Source: Brachypodium distachyon
Lineage: Eukaryota; Streptophyta; Magnoliopsida; Poales; Poaceae
Assembly: GCF_000005505.3 (NCBI RefSeq)
Contig: NC_016133.3
Coordinates: 47,333,237 to 47,397,236 of the forward strand
DNA: 64,000 nt
Direction of reading: 5' to 3'
In this document: piece after piece, positions 11,549 to 21,782 of the stretch
How the letters are laid out: each line of letters opens with the position of its first letter
Numbering within the stretch: the first letter of the stretch is position 1
The notes under the pieces: generated by a model
Seen by the model: only the letters and a program-made list of their open reading frames with translations
What the model was told of the DNA's origin: nothing
Databases searched by the model: none
Made by a program: the position numbers and the translations under genes

Positions 11549-13984
11549 GCGTTCGAGTCGATCTCGCCGGCTACTCCGGTTAGGAGCGGCGGAGTACTAG
11601 TAGAATAGCCGTTTACCACCTTCAGAATTACGCCTTCTTTACGCAAAAAAGAAAAGCGAACTGCGTGTCTGCGTAAGGAGGCAGTGCTCAAGATGGCAAT
11701 GAGCCCGAACCCGTATCCTCGCGGGTTTTTAGCCCCATTAGACCTAGTTCAGTTATGCCAATTTCAATCCAATTTTTCCATCCAATTTTTCCTTAATCTC
11801 TGTCAATTACTGCAGGGATTGTTGTAACCGAAATAGCCCTTAGACCATGTTCGTTTGTGATAAACCCCACCTGAATAGATAAGGATTGGGGGGAATTTGA
11901 CCTAAAATCTCATCGATCCTTTCCAATCCCCATCGGGATAGGTGTAACCGACTGGGCCAATAGGGAACGGGATTGAGTCAAATTTAAACTCTGCGGGTTG
12001 TTCCTGGGTCAAAATTGAAACCCAGCGGGTTTCACGGTTCAAATCCAGTCCAGCACTCTTCGAACGTGATACCCGATGGGTTTCATGAAAAAATGATATA
12101 ACTCATATACGTGTCCTAATTCAGCCCATCCTACAGAAAAACCTTAGATATACAACATAGTTCTAACCTTAAATTACAGCCCCAATTCCTAGCCCCATTC
12201 TATCAACATCCCGAGCCGCCCACTCTCTCCGCGCCTACTCGCTCTCGCTCAGTCGCTCTCTCCATGGCGCGTCCCACCCACTCCTCAGCGCTGCATCGTC
12301 ATTATATTGTTTGACTATCATTGTGCTGTCAAAACATGATACTTCTGCGTCGCTATGCTGTTGTTTCTTCCTGAGTGTTTTGTGTATTCTCATAGGTCCG
12401 GGTTTCCCGACCGGACCGAAAAACCTGATGGGGACGGGGACGGGAAAAAAATGAAACCTGTTAGCGGGGATGGGTTTGGGGACAGGTTGCGATCAAAGTC
12501 ACGGGGACGAGTTTGGGCGGGCACTACCCGACGGGTTTCGTACCTGTTGCCATCCGGAGGCAGTGCACAAGGTGTCGTTGAGAAGGCGTAAATTTGGTTC
12601 GGCCCAGAAGCGTAAGGGCCAGAAGAAGTCGTAATTCTGAAGGTGGTAAATGGCTATTCTACTCGATTCAACGCAAGCAAAGGTCCCGCAGAAAGTCACC
12701 ATCCTTTGTGCTCGTTCAGTTCCACAAAACAATGGCTAATTTGTTTCATAATACAGCTCATTTTTCTTTTGACTCCCGTACCTGGCCAATCACAGCTCTC
12801 ATCCATTTAGTATTTGATCAGTACCCATTTTACGACTGTTTTAATGAGCTTTCGGTGCTGATCATGTTAAGTGTGGGCTTCTAAACTTGCAATAAGGTGC
12901 TAATTAAAAGTGCTTTCTTTTGTCATTTTACGGCTTGGGCTTCTACTTTTGCAGATTTGGTGCAAAAAGGCACCTAAACCTCCTACCTACTACATCCTGA
13001 ACAAGAGGAGAGCATAAAGCAGCAGGAAGGAGCTAGAATGGGTGATCAAGCAAAAAGGTGGCTTAAAGTAGGGATCTTCTTGAGAACAAAGGAAGCAAAA
13101 GCAGGGCTAGAATCTAAAAGGTGATGTTGACAGCTCCATGTGAGGAAGGAGGAGAGCATAAAAGGTGCACCCTCCTACATGAGACACACACAGCCAGAGG
13201 GGTAGGAAAGTTGAGATCCAGAAAAAGAGAAGAGAGAAAGAAAACGGGGAAGGAAGCCAGATCTGAAGCTTTTCGTGGATGATCGGGCTTCATCAACCCC
13301 AAATTCGAAGAGCATCAACTGCTAGATCATCTTCTTCCTTGTCTAATCTTCATCTTTGCAGCAAGAAACTTTGTAAAAGCTAGTTCTAATCTTCCCTCTC
13401 TCTTGTTCATCTTGCTGATCTTGTAAACTGCTGAATCCTTGCCTTGTAAACCCTGTTAAACTGCTAGAAACTCAAAGATTATTGTGTTGTTGCCCTGTGA
13501 TGTTTGTTCTATATTTTTCTGTCCAGTGATTGTTCATGTGTGTTGTTACTTTTCTGTCGTGTCAATTGCTCTTGATGTGAAGTATAAACTTGAACTGCGT
13601 GCTGTGTTCTTCCTGATCCCGAATTCTTTCCCTATCTGCAACTTGCTGTCTTTCTCCTAAATCTGCTAGTAGGTATTTGTTTCTTCAGTTAAAGTTCAGT
13701 TAGTTCAGATAGGTTTTGTCAAGTTTTGCTACAGTTAAAGAAAACTCCAAAAAGATTTGTTCAATTATGTTGCTGTTTTAAATTTCAGTAAAAAGAACCT
13801 CAAATATTTGTGAGTGTAGCTTGAGAATTGGAAAGCAAATTAAAATTAACTCAATCCTTAAGAAGAACTTCAATTTTACTGCTAAATCAACAATTGATCA
13901 GTATTGATCCAATATGAGTGGTCGGACATTAGAAACGATAGTTGCCTTGATTCAAGTGCACAAATCTCTATAAAGTGTTCTGTG
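11549..13984. other. Intergenic, with hAT-like MITE copies and unidentified repeat DNA
   Basis: Starts with the 5' UTR/promoter of the PDIL5-2 gene. About 11745-11965 holds two adjacent elements of the GTTCGGTTA-ended type (entered separately). From about 12880 to 13900 the sequence resembles untranslated retrotransposon or LTR DNA (purine-rich, then CTTGTAAA-type tracts), but I could not find both ends or a target duplication, so no element is called. Confidence 0.4.
11746..11965. mobile_element. Two adjacent hAT-like MITE-type sequences
   Basis: Two neighbouring units each begin GACC(T/A)(A/T)GTTC and end GTAACCGA: about 11746-11850 and 11852-11965. Both have an interior of AATCC-rich tracts typical of small grass elements bounded by GTTCGGTTA/TAACCGAAC. 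Target duplications were not resolved. Confidence 0.45.
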
Positions 13985-14231
13985 GAACGAAGGAATAAAT
14001 ATAAAAAGTTCTGCTTTTGTCATAAGTCAAATTTATTAAATTTTTATGAAATTTATAAAAAAAATAACATATCGAATAATTATACTATGAAAATGTATAT
14101 CATGACGGATTTAATGAAACCAATTTAGAGTTGTAGATTTTGATAGAATTTTCTATAAAACTTGGTAAAAATTTCAGAAACTTAACTCAAGACAAAAGTA
14201 CAACATCTTATATTTATAAACAGAGGGAGCA
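13985..14231. mobile_element. Degenerate Stowaway-type MITE
   Basis: The right end reads cagagggagcac after a tataaa tract, the usual Stowaway terminus (reverse of CTCCCTCYG). The left end (acgaaggaataaatataaaa) is diverged. Interior blocks such as ctatgaaaatgtatatcatg match the complete copy at 61608-61868. It lies just downstream of the NB-ARC gene. Confidence 0.7.
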
Positions 14232-14519
14232 CTATAAATGATGCGGCAAAAAGAAGAGTAGAATAATTAAGTAAACTTTGAGATTCCAAATGCACAAGTA
14301 CTTTGAGAGAAAAGCTTACAAAGGCAACATGCATGTACAAGTAAAATGAACCGGAGAAAGTATCCCTACTACATGATGTCTTTGTTCGTAGTAATATTTT
14401 CTATTTATTGGTTTGAAAGCATCATTGAAAGTAAAACAAAATGATAGCGATTCATATGAGAACAAACTAGTAGCAGCTCCATCTTTTATGCATCAAATGG
14501 TCGGGACGTACGCGATGGA

Positions 14520-15995
14520 TCAGCTGCTGCAAATCATAAGCTGGTCCCTCTTCTTCCTGGAGACAGCACGCCATGGCTTCCGTACCTCACAGTTATATGC
14601 GTAGCTGTAGTGGGGTGGTATGTGAGATGTGCATGCAAGAACATTGAACTTCCCTTGAGGCCTAGCACCTCCATAGAGGACATCTTGCACCGAAACCGCG
14701 GGAGCTTCAGCTCCGCTATGAACGGAGGCTGTCTCGTAGTTACCAAGAATCACAAAGCTATACCCGCCGGGCGGAGATGTGGGTTTGCTTCTTGGTGTCG
14801 GGACATGCACCGGTTTGTCTGCCTCCCAAGGATCAACCGGATGCACGGTACTAAAGAGGAACAAGTTCTTCTGCCTGAACTCTTTGAATGTTGTCAGAGT
14901 TAAACTCCAAAAACGAGGGTTCATGCTTGATTTGAGTATCCCACGGAAGATGTTTGCAGCTACGAAGCAGCCGTTCAACTCCCTTGCTATCTCCATGGCT
15001 GTTGATACAAGCTTTGGGTGCTCTGTCAAGTCCGCGCTCCCAAATATGCGCGCCTTGAAGAAGTACCAGTAGGTCTCCGGAGTAAAGAAGCTTAACCTGA
15101 GCGGCAGAGTCGTCCCCAGACTCTCGATCTTGTCAGATCGACTTGTGACGAGCATCTTACTGCCATGTCCAACGCGAAGTCTTTCTGAAGCTGAGCGCAG
15201 TTTTTTCCATGAACCCTCATCGACATCCCCATCTAGTTCAACGATGATCAGCACCCTTTGATGATCAGCTCCATCTGGGACGAGAGCTGCGCTGCTCTCT
15301 ACAGCTGTAAGATAATCACGGGAACTCATGAAGAAGACGATTCGCGAGAAGTGGCCGCCGCGGACCCTCTCGTCGGCGCAGGCGTGGTGGACGAGGGTGC
15401 TCTTCCCGACCTTTCCCGGGCCAACGATCGGGAGGACGCCGAGCCGTTGCTCATCTGCTTCTGCTTGCAGCAGAAAGTTGACAACGTGTTCCATCTCCAT
15501 CTGGCGGCCGAACATGCACCTGTCCATGAGCAGGTACATGCTGTACGGCTGCCGAAACAGGCGAGGGTATCCACCGGAAAGCGTGGCCAACTCTGGCCCC
15601 GCAACTTGGACGGCGGCTTCGAGGCTGGCTAGAACACCCTGCTGCTCGTTCGGGCTTCCCACGCGGAGACGCTTGGCTGGGCAGACATTAGAGAGAGCGA
15701 AAGAGTGGCCTCTGTGCAGCTGATCCGGGGCTGGGCATCTGAATGTGTCCAGCGTGTAGTAGCCTCTGTGCATCGCCATTCTCAGAGTGTGGAGTTGCAG
15801 CAGCATGGCTTGGTTCGTGATGTGCCGTCCCTCTGCCTCCTCCACCATGGAGCCGACCCGCAGGAGCAGCCGTCGCAGCCTCTCTTCCTCAGTCGGCGAT
15901 CTCCATTTGGACACGAGGAAAGATATGGATCGATTGACTGCTTCACCCATAATAGCGCCAACGATTGCATCCTTTATTTTGGGGAACACATCCAT
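14520..15995 (-). CDS. NB-ARC protein without LRR domain (491 aa)
   Basis: Intronless gene of the grass-type NBS-only class related to disease-resistance NLRs; family members are ATP-binding switch proteins, but a role in immunity here is inference. The N-terminal 130 residues are helical with coiled-coil-like character but lack a clear Rx/CC motif. The P-loop GPGKVGKST is at 192-200. A kinase-2-like segment VLIIVELDGD lies near 248-257, where typical NLRs have LLVLDDVW. An RNBS-B-like SKMLVTSRSD follows at 279-288. I see no GLPL, MHD or leucine-rich repeats; the last 90 residues are Pro/Ser/Tyr-rich. A 3' MITE and a duplicated 5' flank surround it. The frame is clean from ATG to TGA, so it is not obviously a pseudogene. 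ATP hydrolysis may be weakened by the altered kinase-2 motif. Confidence 0.83.
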   Translation of the reverse strand: MDVFPKIKDAIVGAIMGEAVNRSISFLVSKWRSPTEEERLRRLLLRVGSMVEEAEGRHITNQAMLLQLHTLRMAMHRGYYTLDTFRCPAPDQLHRGHSFALSNVCPAKRLRVGSPNEQQGVLASLEAAVQVAGPELATLSGGYPRLFRQPYSMYLLMDRCMFGRQMEMEHVVNFLLQAEADEQRLGVLPIVGPGKVGKSTLVHHACADERVRGGHFSRIVFFMSSRDYLTAVESSAALVPDGADHQRVLIIVELDGDVDEGSWKKLRSASERLRVGHGSKMLVTSRSDKIESLGTTLPLRLSFFTPETYWYFFKARIFGSADLTEHPKLVSTAMEIARELNGCFVAANIFRGILKSSMNPRFWSLTLTTFKEFRQKNLFLFSTVHPVDPWEADKPVHVPTPRSKPTSPPGGYSFVILGNYETASVHSGAEAPAVSVQDVLYGGARPQGKFNVLACTSHIPPHYSYAYNCEVRKPWRAVSRKKRDQLMICSS

Positions 15996-16130
15996 TCTCC
16001 CTCTCCTTGGAATGGGTCGATCGACAATTAATCTGAAAGCAGAGAGGAATTCTATTGCAAGGTGTTCGTCTTATGTTTTCTGACGAACAAAATATTTGAA
16101 GCAAACAGCTGTGGACTGTGGTTATCTATA
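15996..16130. promoter_or_regulatory. Proximal 5' flank of the NB-ARC gene
   Basis: The immediate upstream region on the minus strand. No firm TATA box was picked. It abuts the duplicated segment that follows. Confidence 0.3.
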
Positions 16131-16617
16131 GATGCATTTTTCTTCGTGGGAAGTACGGGGAAACTTCTGTTCTTTCATTGATAGGGGCTGGGAACTATTG
16201 TATTACCGACAAGGCAGGTAAAGTAACGATTGTTCAGACTTCAGACACACAAGCAAAATGAAGATTGATGTCTTTCTTAAGAAAATTTTGCCCTCTCACC
16301 AGGTGTCACAACTCAAGTTAAAACAAAGATGCACTGACGGCATAGTTATTCTGTCATTGACAACGGCAAAATCAAGAGGGGGTCAACCGGAGAGCGGGGA
16401 GAGTTCTGCTCTTTCTTGGGCTTGGGGCTAACTAAAGATGCGATTTTTCTTAATAGAAAGTACGGAGAGAGTTCTTCTCTTTCATTGTTAGGGGTCAGGA
16501 AGTGTTACTACTGACAAGACATACGTAAAGTAAACAATTGGTAAGACACACAAGAAAAATAAAGATTGATATTTTTCTTAAAAAGTTTTCCCTTCTCACC
16601 AGGTGTCTAAAAGTGAT
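16131..16617. repeat. Diverged tandem direct duplication upstream of the NB-ARC gene
   Basis: Two copies, about 16131-16320 and 16437-16617, offset by about 306 bp. Shared landmarks in order are GCATTTTTCTT or GCGATTTTTCTT, GGAAGTACGG or GAAAGTACGG, TCTTTCATTG, GACAAG, AGACACACAAG, AAGATTGAT and CTCACCAGGTGTC. Copies differ by substitutions and short indels, so the event is not recent. Confidence 0.7.
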
Positions 16618-16999
16618 GTGTTGTGAAAGGTGGAGGGGGGATCGGAAATTCAAGAACCATATTTATAAGGTTAAATTCCATTCTCTCTATAAAGAGTATA
16701 CTATCTGCTACTATAGGTAGATGCATCTTCTTTTCTCGGTCACAAATGAAAATATTTAGCCATGAAACTTTACAGTTATATTACATAATTTCATTCAAAA
16801 GATGATTTGTGATCTGTGCAAAAAAAAGAGAAGAAATAAAAGAGCCAATGCAAATGCGAGTAGGAATAATAAATGGGAGAAAAGACAATAATGAAACATC
16901 TAACAGATTGGTTTGCTCTTTCTCCTCCCATGCCAAAGGCAAGTGTTACTATATTATTTGACTGAAAATAAAATAAAAAGTAATCTATAATATCTATAA
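16618..16999. other. AT-rich spacer
   Basis: No gene, repeat boundary or RNA gene is recognised here. Confidence 0.4.
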
Positions 17000-17235
17000 A
17001 GTTGATCCCCTATAATGATATCCATAAAGTTAATCTTCACTAAAACTGATTTAATGTTTACAAACTCAACATGCAAAACATCCACATCATCACTATTGAT
17101 CTCTACTAAAATTTCTTTGAACTTTGCAAGCTCAATATGCAAACTGTCCACATCATCACCATTGATGCTCGCTGAGTTTCATTTAATGTTTGTAAACTCA
17201 ATATACAGAATATCCATGTCAACATCAACTCAGTC
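17000..17235 (-). pseudogene. Relic of a protein with 22-residue repeats
   Basis: On the minus strand three consecutive 66-69 bp units read as related 22-residue repeats: a third unit DMDILYIEFTNIK then a stop; INGDDVDSLHIELAKFKEIL; and INSDDVDVLHVEFVNIKSVL. The D-D-V-D turn followed by an amphipathic V/L/I-F-K helix is conserved. The stop in the upstream unit and absence of flanking frame indicate a decayed coding exon. The family is not recognised; a structural-repeat or coiled-coil protein is likely. Confidence 0.4.
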
Positions 17236-17874
17236 AGCTCTTAGCATTTGCATAGCCCAAGGAAAACTCTGTATCATTCTCATGTGCCACAGAAATATAT
17301 AATTTTCATCTCAAGCCACTTTCATCATAACTCTTTACCTCCAGGACGACATCCATTTCACCAAACCATGCTCTCTTTCCATTCATCATTCTAGCAAAAG
17401 AAGCTCATAAAAAATATAGTGATGCAATAAAAAGACCTTGGGATACTAAACTACCACCGGTGTGGCTAACTCTCAAGAGTATGTCTTCTCATGCTCACAT
17501 CTCAAACCAGCTACCATGTGATCATCCATTTTTCAACACCTTACTTGAAAATTGGGACACCACATCTCCAAGTTATTCTTATGGAAGAAGCAACATGTAT
17601 TTCAACCTAAATACAATTTATTTTGCTTCATTTCAATCCAATTTTCTTTCACGTATGGAGAGATGTGGTGCCCTTGGAGGCCCGCAGCAATGCCCGGGAT
17701 TTCCACTAGTATTCTTACATTAAATGCCACGAAATAAAGGATCAACCTTACAGAAAGAGAAAAAAACAGCAGTGACCAGAGTAAAATTGAAGCTCCAGCT
17801 TGAGCTTCTCAAATTGCGAGCGAATAGAAAGAAGTGCCATGGGCAAGTATCTGAAGCTGTCTTTGGCGTTTAGC
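17236..17874. other. Intergenic / 3' UTR of the small mitochondrial gene
   Basis: 17236-17700 has no supported gene. The stretch just below 17875 should be the 3' UTR of the minus-strand gene. Confidence 0.4.
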
Positions 17875-19372
17875 TTATCCAGAGGCGGTCTTTTTCTGCT
17901 GGAAAACAACTGCATACACAGGGACTGCAATGCCAACGCCAACTGCAGCCACCACGGACAGAGACGCCTTAAGAGCCTGGTGCTTCATCCGGTGAAGGTT
18001 GTACATGTGCTTGGCGTGGATGTAGTAAGGCTCATCGTGGGCGTGCGCTCCCATCCTTCGCAAGCCTGTGGCTGAGATATGTAGTTTACAAATCAGGAAA
18101 GTGAAACAAAGAAGTGTTAAACTAGACAGGTTGCTAATTTGGGTGTAAAAACATAACAAATGTGCAACCAACATCTCCATGCTTGCAAAATGGTTTGCCG
18201 AATTCTAATATTGCAACGTGATGACATCTAAGAAAGACATGCATTCATTTAAAGAGTTCATTATGTACTCTGTGTATTAGCATAGTCCATGGTGTACCTA
18301 CAAATTCTTGAACTTGAAGACTTTGCAGAGAATTGATACGATTGAAGAAGAACCTTCCTCAAATGTCTAAATGATGCAATTATGCATTGTCAATCTGACA
18401 AAGAATGTAACATAAGTACAGTACAGCTAGAACTACTACACACTTAAGTCAGTATTATGAACATATCTATCTATTTTTCCTCCTTATCATACTATAACGA
18501 AAATATCCACAAACCCTTGCAGTACCGCACCTAGAGATTGAAAATTACAACAACTGTCCATGTAGAATGTCCCTACCAACGGTTGGCATAAAAAAATGCA
18601 CATACAGAATAAAAAAAGGCCAACTACCAAGGCAATGCAACAAAAACATAATCTTACACCTATCATCTTCAGGATTTAGACTTTGTGCTAGAACGCATTA
18701 AAGAAAACATTTAACTCTGACATTGCGTAGTAGCCTTCTGACAGAACTCGATGCAAGGCAACCTGATAACTCGACATACCCAAAGAAAAGAAAATTATGT
18801 ACATAAAAACCGCACCATTGCTGAAATAAAACGAACACACAAATCCCACCTGTTTATATAATCCTTCTAGACAACAATAACATGGGCTTCTTGTTGTTCA
18901 GAAGTTCGGATAAAATGAGACTCTGAAAGATTGAGAGACAGCTCTAACGGACATCAATTCCACGATGAAGGTCCAGAAATACTATGCCAATAACTAAAAT
19001 GTAACGAGCATTTGCAAACAGCATTGTCCAGAAATACTATGCCAATAACTAAAATGTAACGAGCATTTGCAAACAGCATTACTAATATATTGGGTCCAAA
19101 CCGAGACGACAGACAATTCTCCGACAATCTATTCCGAAACAAATGGATCGGATCTGCTACGTCTACGTATGCACGCGTCCGGAGCGATACAATCGGTCAC
19201 GAACAAATGCGGAAACAAGGGAATCGAACCACGCCACGGAAAAGAAACGCCAATCAGATCGTCGTGGGCGCGTAAGACTAGGAGGTAAGGTGGGCTTACC
19301 TGGCGCGGAGGCCGCCTTTGCGCCAGCGGAGATGAGGCGGAGGCCCGAGAGGGCACCGCGGTTGAGCGCCAT
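17875..19372 (-). CDS. Small mitochondrial inner-membrane protein, COX-subunit-like (87 aa)
   Basis: Two exons, 19300-19372 and 17875-18065, give 87 residues. The N-terminus (MALNRGALSGLRLISAGAKA) is basic, acid-free and Ala/Ser/Leu-rich, a mitochondrial presequence. The mature part has HAHDEPYYIHAKHMYNL, a single membrane span (SLSVVAAVGVGIAVPVYAVV) and the tail FQQKKTASG. This matches a small plant protein family that I associate with cytochrome c oxidase (complex IV), as an accessory or COX7c-like subunit; that role is from memory and not shown by motifs. The intron (18066-19299) is long for so small a gene and contains a perfect 55-bp tandem repeat. Two AG acceptors six bases apart (after 18066 or 18072) are both in frame, giving forms that differ by Ala-Thr. 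Confidence 0.8.
18971..19080. repeat. Perfect 55-bp tandem duplication in intron
   Basis: 18971-19025 and 19026-19080 are identical 55-bp units starting gtccagaaatactatgcc and ending aaacagcatt. The copies lie back to back, so duplication was recent. Confidence 0.95.
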
Positions 19373-20185
19373 CGTCGTCGTCTTCTTCTCTTACAGTGGT
19401 CGCCGCCGGGATCGCGGTGCGCCGTAACGTCAGGTTTTTTTGTTTTTTTCGAGCGACGCCGTAACGTCAGGTGAGCGAAGAATGGGAGAAACCAGGAGGG
19501 GCCGAAAGTGTTTCTCCAATATAGCCCAATGTTGTGGGCCGCCCACGCGTGATGGGCTGGGCCGTTCGGTGGCAAGTATGGGTTTTCGGCGGATCAGCCG
19601 GCTGCCGTAGTCCTGCTGCGTGCCGCGATCCTTCCACTCCGGCACTCGTAATTTTCGTGTTTTACGTGCAAAAAAGATTTGCGCGTATGAACCTTTGAAC
19701 TCGGAAGTCTTTTTTTGTTTAGATGTTTGAACTGAGAAGTCTTCATACAGGAGTATTACTTTTCCTTAGGAAGCAAAACAAAAGAAGCAAAAATGTAAGT
19801 GACCATCCTACAGTGAGCACAGATGCAGAATCGGGCGGCTGACAGATATTGTGATAGTTTCTCCTCTCCCCGGTTCTGGTTGAGGGCATACACAACGTGT
19901 CATGTGTTTAAACCGACTCTAAATGATTACTCTATCATTATTTGGCCTTAAATGTGAGTATAATGGTAAAAAAGTTTAACTCTTAGGCCATTTGCGAAAG
20001 GTTGACTCTTAATTTGAATTTGTGAGGAAAGAGAAGAGAACCGATCATGTGAAAAGTCAGACTCTTAGCCAAGAGTTAGCTACGAGTCAAGTTGTTTCAC
20101 CATTGACACCATTAATGTTAACAAATCATCCAGAATCAAGTTGACTTTGGACAAAACTATTTGATGTTAAATCCAATGATATATA
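19373..20185. other. 5' flank of the small mitochondrial gene and spacer
   Basis: Contains the promoter of the minus-strand gene next to 19373, which is GC-rich to about 19640. The remainder is AT-rich with no supported gene. Confidence 0.4.
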
Positions 20186-20290
20186 CTTTCTACATCTCAT
20201 ATTAAGTGTCGAATGTTTAAATATGGATGCATACCTAAAAAGCGTCTAGATACTTGTAATATTTTGACAATTAATATATGACGGAGGGAG
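20186..20290. mobile_element. Stowaway MITE (105 bp)
   Basis: Flanked by TA at 20184-20185 and 20291-20292. The right terminus is GACGGAGGGAG. The left terminus CTTTCTACATCTC is a diverged partner. The short size with no coding capacity is typical. Confidence 0.8.
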
Positions 20291-20292
20291 TA

Positions 20293-20959
20293 TATATATT
20301 CATAGTATACATATTTGATATTGTAGATATTAGTATATTTTTCTGTAAATTTAGTAGGACAAACATACACCATTTTGGATTTAGAACAGTGGTAGTATTA
20401 GAAAGGCACATAACAAATACGATAAATTTATTCTTACCTACCCAATCCATATATTTTTGCATGTGAGGTCAATGCTTTAAGATAGCTAAAATGTTAACTT
20501 ACATTTATATTTATGTATGCACGGGGGATGGAGTACGCGGGCTTCAATTTTCAAGTACAAAATACAGTCCCCTAACTCTAAAGCGCGATGACAATGGAGT
20601 ATAAACAACAAACGTACACGAGGAACAGTACTCCAACACTGCTCTGATCAAGCCAGTAGCGTGCGGTTCACAAATAATTTATTTTCCCAACAGCTAGCTG
20701 GATGGAGCGTTCCTTGCTCAGAACTGTTCTGACTAGTAACCGACAAATTTCTTCCTGGAAAGTGCTTTGGTCCTTCCCCAAAGTTGAAAAGAAAATAAAC
20801 GCGACTTCTAAAGCAAGCCTAGAGGCTTCGAGCTGATATCCATTCATGACGCGGCTTCGTCTCTTAGCATAACACCACGTTTTAATTATAATTGTCAACA
20901 ATAATTAATGATCCTCGCACTCTCATTTTACTTATTAGTACATTATACTTCGACAAAAA
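20293..20959. other. AT-rich spacer
   Basis: No gene or bounded repeat is recognised. Confidence 0.4.
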
Positions 20960-21782
20960 TGCTTCTTTGTACCTCAACTTGTCGCAAAGTTCGTTTTAGG
21001 TCCCTTGCCAAAATTTCGTATTTTTTTCGTCGTTCAACTTTCAAAATTGGACACATTTCGTCCCTTCGCTGACTTGAAGTGGTACTTTTGTCCACGCGGC
21101 ACGGTTTTCTCTGAAGTCTGAACCGCCATCTGAATGATTTTATGTCCCAAAACGACACGCTGACCTAGCAAGCGCTATCTGGTGGTTCCCTTGCAGCCGG
21201 CCGCCGTCGACACTGGTGGCGGCACATGGTGACATCCATGCTGGGTACATCTCATTGTCCTCGGCCTCGTCGATGTGGTCCATGTTTGTTCGTGGGGATG
21301 ATGTGGGCGGCGTGGATGACATGTTCGCTATCTCGTGACAGATAGGGTAGGAAACGGATGGGTCGAGATCATCTTTCTCGGATGGCTACAACACACCACC
21401 ACCAACACGACCAGCAGCAATACTCGTCATCATAGATATACTTCTCGTGCCAGCAGCCCACGGGGGGCATGCGAATACAACAATGGTGTTCATCAATGGC
21501 ATGGCGACGGAGGTGCACTGAGGTCCTGTGGACGTGCGGTCCATGTTCATCGAGGACCCCGTGTTGGTCCACGCCAGTGGCGGCCGGCTTCCTGCCCGTT
21601 GACGGTGGCGGGTTCGGGGAAACCCATGCCATATGGATGTGGACAGCAATACCTCTATGGATCGGGGTTGGGACCGAATGTGTCTGGTTTGAAAGTTGAA
21701 GGACAGTAAAAGTACAAAATTTTGTTAAGGGATTGAAATCTGAAATTTGCGACAAGTTGAGGGACTAAAAAAATTAATTTTC
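20960..21782. mobile_element. Long-TIR non-autonomous DNA element, Mutator-like candidate
   Basis: About 100 bp at the left (near 20965-21065) is the inverted complement of about 100 bp at the right (near 21670-21780). Matching blocks are CCTCAACTTGTCGCAAA, CAAAATTTCGTA or CAAAATTTTGTA, and TTCAACTTTCAAA. The interior (21180-21660) is much richer in G and C than the ends and has no transposase. Long TIRs with unrelated GC-rich contents resemble Pack-MULEs, but the 9-bp target duplication could not be identified. Confidence 0.6.
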
